Positions 11,335-12,462 of a DNA stretch of 12,462 bases are shown one piece after another. How positions within the stretch are numbered: position 1 is the stretch's first letter; every line of letters begins with the position of its first letter. The notes beneath the pieces were generated by a model. It saw only the letters and a list, made by a program, of their open reading frames with translations. It ran no database searches and was not told where the DNA came from. This stretch comes from Nitrospira sp. ST-bin4 (GTDB taxonomy: Bacteria > Nitrospirota > Nitrospiria > Nitrospirales > Nitrospiraceae): assembly GCA_002083565.1 (NCBI GenBank), contig MSXM01000076.1, positions 33,146-45,607 on the forward strand. The letters are read 5' to 3'. The translations under genes were made by a program, and so were the position numbers.

Positions 11335-11762
11335 ATATGAATATTGAAGTTGGGTCCAATCTTTATCGCAACACCGATGGAACGATCGAAATCGAGGGAG
11401 TGCCGCAAATTCAGGTAGTCCGTCACCCTTCGACCGGTGCGCTGCTGGTGAATTTTGCGCTGTTCGACTCGGTCGGACGGATGTTGGCTAAGATGGTGGA
11501 CAACACGTTGATGTTCAACGATCGGCGCGCGTACGAGGTGAGCAAAACGGCCGAGAGTGTGGCCGTCAAGGAAATCACGTCGAACAAGGTGCTGCTCAAG
11601 ATGGAGATCACATCTCCCGGTGTCGTCTCCTTTTCTCAAGGAGAGTTCCACACGATGAAGGGACACATGCTGGAAGTGTCGGCGAAAGAGTGGAAGCTCG
11701 ACAAGCAGGTGAAGAGCGGCCAGACCATCGACGCGAACGGCGGCGCCGTTATGATCAGCTAG
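11331..11762 (+). CDS. Hypothetical protein, last gene of the comM operon
   Basis: A 143-aa soluble protein that I do not recognise. It is beta-rich and regular, with strands such as TIEIEGVPQIQVV, ALLVNFALFD and VLLKMEITSPGVVSF. There is no signal peptide, membrane segment or cysteine. The GTG at 11331 overlaps the preceding stop by 4 nt. The ATG at 11337 is an equally likely start, with AAGAAAG at a better distance. Its 3' end overlaps the convergent clpB stop by 8 nt, leaving no room for a terminator between the operons. Confidence 0.65.
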   Translation: MNMNIEVGSNLYRNTDGTIEIEGVPQIQVVRHPSTGALLVNFALFDSVGRMLAKMVDNTLMFNDRRAYEVSKTAESVAVKEITSNKVLLKMEITSPGVVSFSQGEFHTMKGHMLEVSAKEWKLDKQVKSGQTIDANGGAVMIS

Positions 11763-12462
11763 GCGGCGTGGTTTTTTCGGTCACGGTCGGCACGACGATC
11801 ACACCGCCGTCTTTCACATCCACCGACGCGGTATCGCCGTCCCGTAACTCTCCCCGTACCAGCAACCGCGCAATCGGTGTTTCCACATCCTGCTGGATGA
11901 GCCGCTTGAGCGGTCTCGCTCCAAAGACCGGGTCATAGCCCCGTTCGCCCAGTTGCTTAAGGGCTGCCGGAGTCAGTGCCAGTGTAATCCGCCGTTCATC
12001 GAGTCTGCGGCGCAGCCGTTCCAGCTGAATCTCCACAATCTTCATCAGGTGCTCGGCCCCCAGCGGATGGAAGACCACCGCTTCATCGACCCGATTTAAA
12101 AATTCCGGCCTGAAATGGTGTTGGAGCTCGCCCATCACCACCGTTCGCATCTGCTCATAGGAGGCGCCCTGTTGCTGTGCCTCGAGAATGTGGGGGCTGC
12201 CGATGTTGGAGGTCATGATCAACACGGTATTTTTGAAGTCCACCGTGCGGCCTTGGGAATCGGTCAGCCGTCCGTCGTCCAGCACTTGCAGCAGCACATT
12301 GAACACGTCGTGGTGGGCCTTTTCGATTTCATCGAACAGGATCACGGAGAAGGGACGCCGGCGGACCGCTTCGGTCAGTTGGCCGCCTTCTTCGAAGCCG
12401 ATATAGCCGGGAGGCGCGCCGATGAGGCGGGATACTGTGTGTTTTTCCATGTATTCCGACAT
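11755..12462 (-). CDS. clpB: Disaggregase ClpB, C-terminal part (cut by window edge)
   Basis: The 235 residues visible correspond roughly to the last quarter of ClpB (about 860 aa), from the second AAA+ domain onward. They include the pore loop GAPPGYIGFEEGG, Walker B SVILFDEIEKAH, the sensor-1 region LIMTSNIGS, the arginine finger in FRPEFLNRVDE, and sensor 2 in GARPLKRLIQ, followed by the D2 small domain. Walker A of this domain and everything before it lie beyond 12462, so the frame's first ATG here is internal. ClpB is a hexameric ATPase that extracts polypeptides from aggregates together with DnaK. The DGRLTD...GRTVDF block favours ClpB over ClpA or ClpC. The fragment ends in a short Thr/Pro tail. 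Confidence 0.93.
   Translation of the reverse strand: MSEYMEKHTVSRLIGAPPGYIGFEEGGQLTEAVRRRPFSVILFDEIEKAHHDVFNVLLQVLDDGRLTDSQGRTVDFKNTVLIMTSNIGSPHILEAQQQGASYEQMRTVVMGELQHHFRPEFLNRVDEAVVFHPLGAEHLMKIVEIQLERLRRRLDERRITLALTPAALKQLGERGYDPVFGARPLKRLIQQDVETPIARLLVRGELRDGDTASVDVKDGGVIVVPTVTEKTTPPS

Noticed and set aside
10130..11666. Long minus-strand open frames (286 and 329 codons) under comM and the next two genes
   Set aside because: They are antisense to recognised comM motifs and to its operon. The translations are low-complexity and rich in Arg, His and Pro, as expected for shadows in GC-rich DNA.

Overview
The window reads as chromosomal DNA of a moderately GC-rich Gram-negative bacterium. 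Several features suggest a Nitrospira-like member of the Nitrospirota: a surface-adhesin E-like secreted protein, a YtxH protein, a free-standing RAM domain, and GC-rich palindromic elements between genes. That assignment is inference. The content is mostly housekeeping and small conserved genes, with no prophage, toxin-antitoxin pair, CRISPR array or complete insertion sequence.

Layout, left to right. A small HExxH metallopeptidase (+) faces lgt (-, lipoprotein diacylglyceryl transferase) across a heptad-repeat hairpin. Upstream of lgt, on the other strand, lies a small YtxH membrane protein (+) with a near-consensus sigma-54 promoter, then tRNA-Leu(UAA) with an encoded CCA end and an 81-aa membrane protein. 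A small acidic protein (-), a membrane protein with a split zinc ribbon (+), an adhesin-E-like secreted protein (+) and a DUF423 membrane protein (+) follow. DUF423 may be coupled to a 15-residue leader peptide. A MITE-like palindromic element (4891-5084) has TA flanks and ends exactly on the stop codon of a 317-aa exported protein (-). Next come a dienelactone-hydrolase-fold protein (-) that has lost its catalytic nucleophile, a Gfo/Idh/MocA oxidoreductase (+), a RAM-domain protein (-) and an exported protein (-). A second palindromic element (9285-9410) precedes comM (+), which heads a probable operon with two small unknown genes. The operon runs 8 bp into the end of clpB (-), whose N-terminal part lies outside the window.

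The most unusual feature lies between the genes. At least seven spacers carry degenerate tandem heptamers (period 7 nt, different base composition at each site), often arranged as inverted repeats at gene ends. Two loci share a 42-nt segment and two others share a 17-nt segment. The second theme is leaderless expression: three start codons sit 7-8 nt downstream of good -10 boxes, with no room for a ribosome binding site. No complete new multi-gene system (defence, secretion or biosynthetic) is visible.
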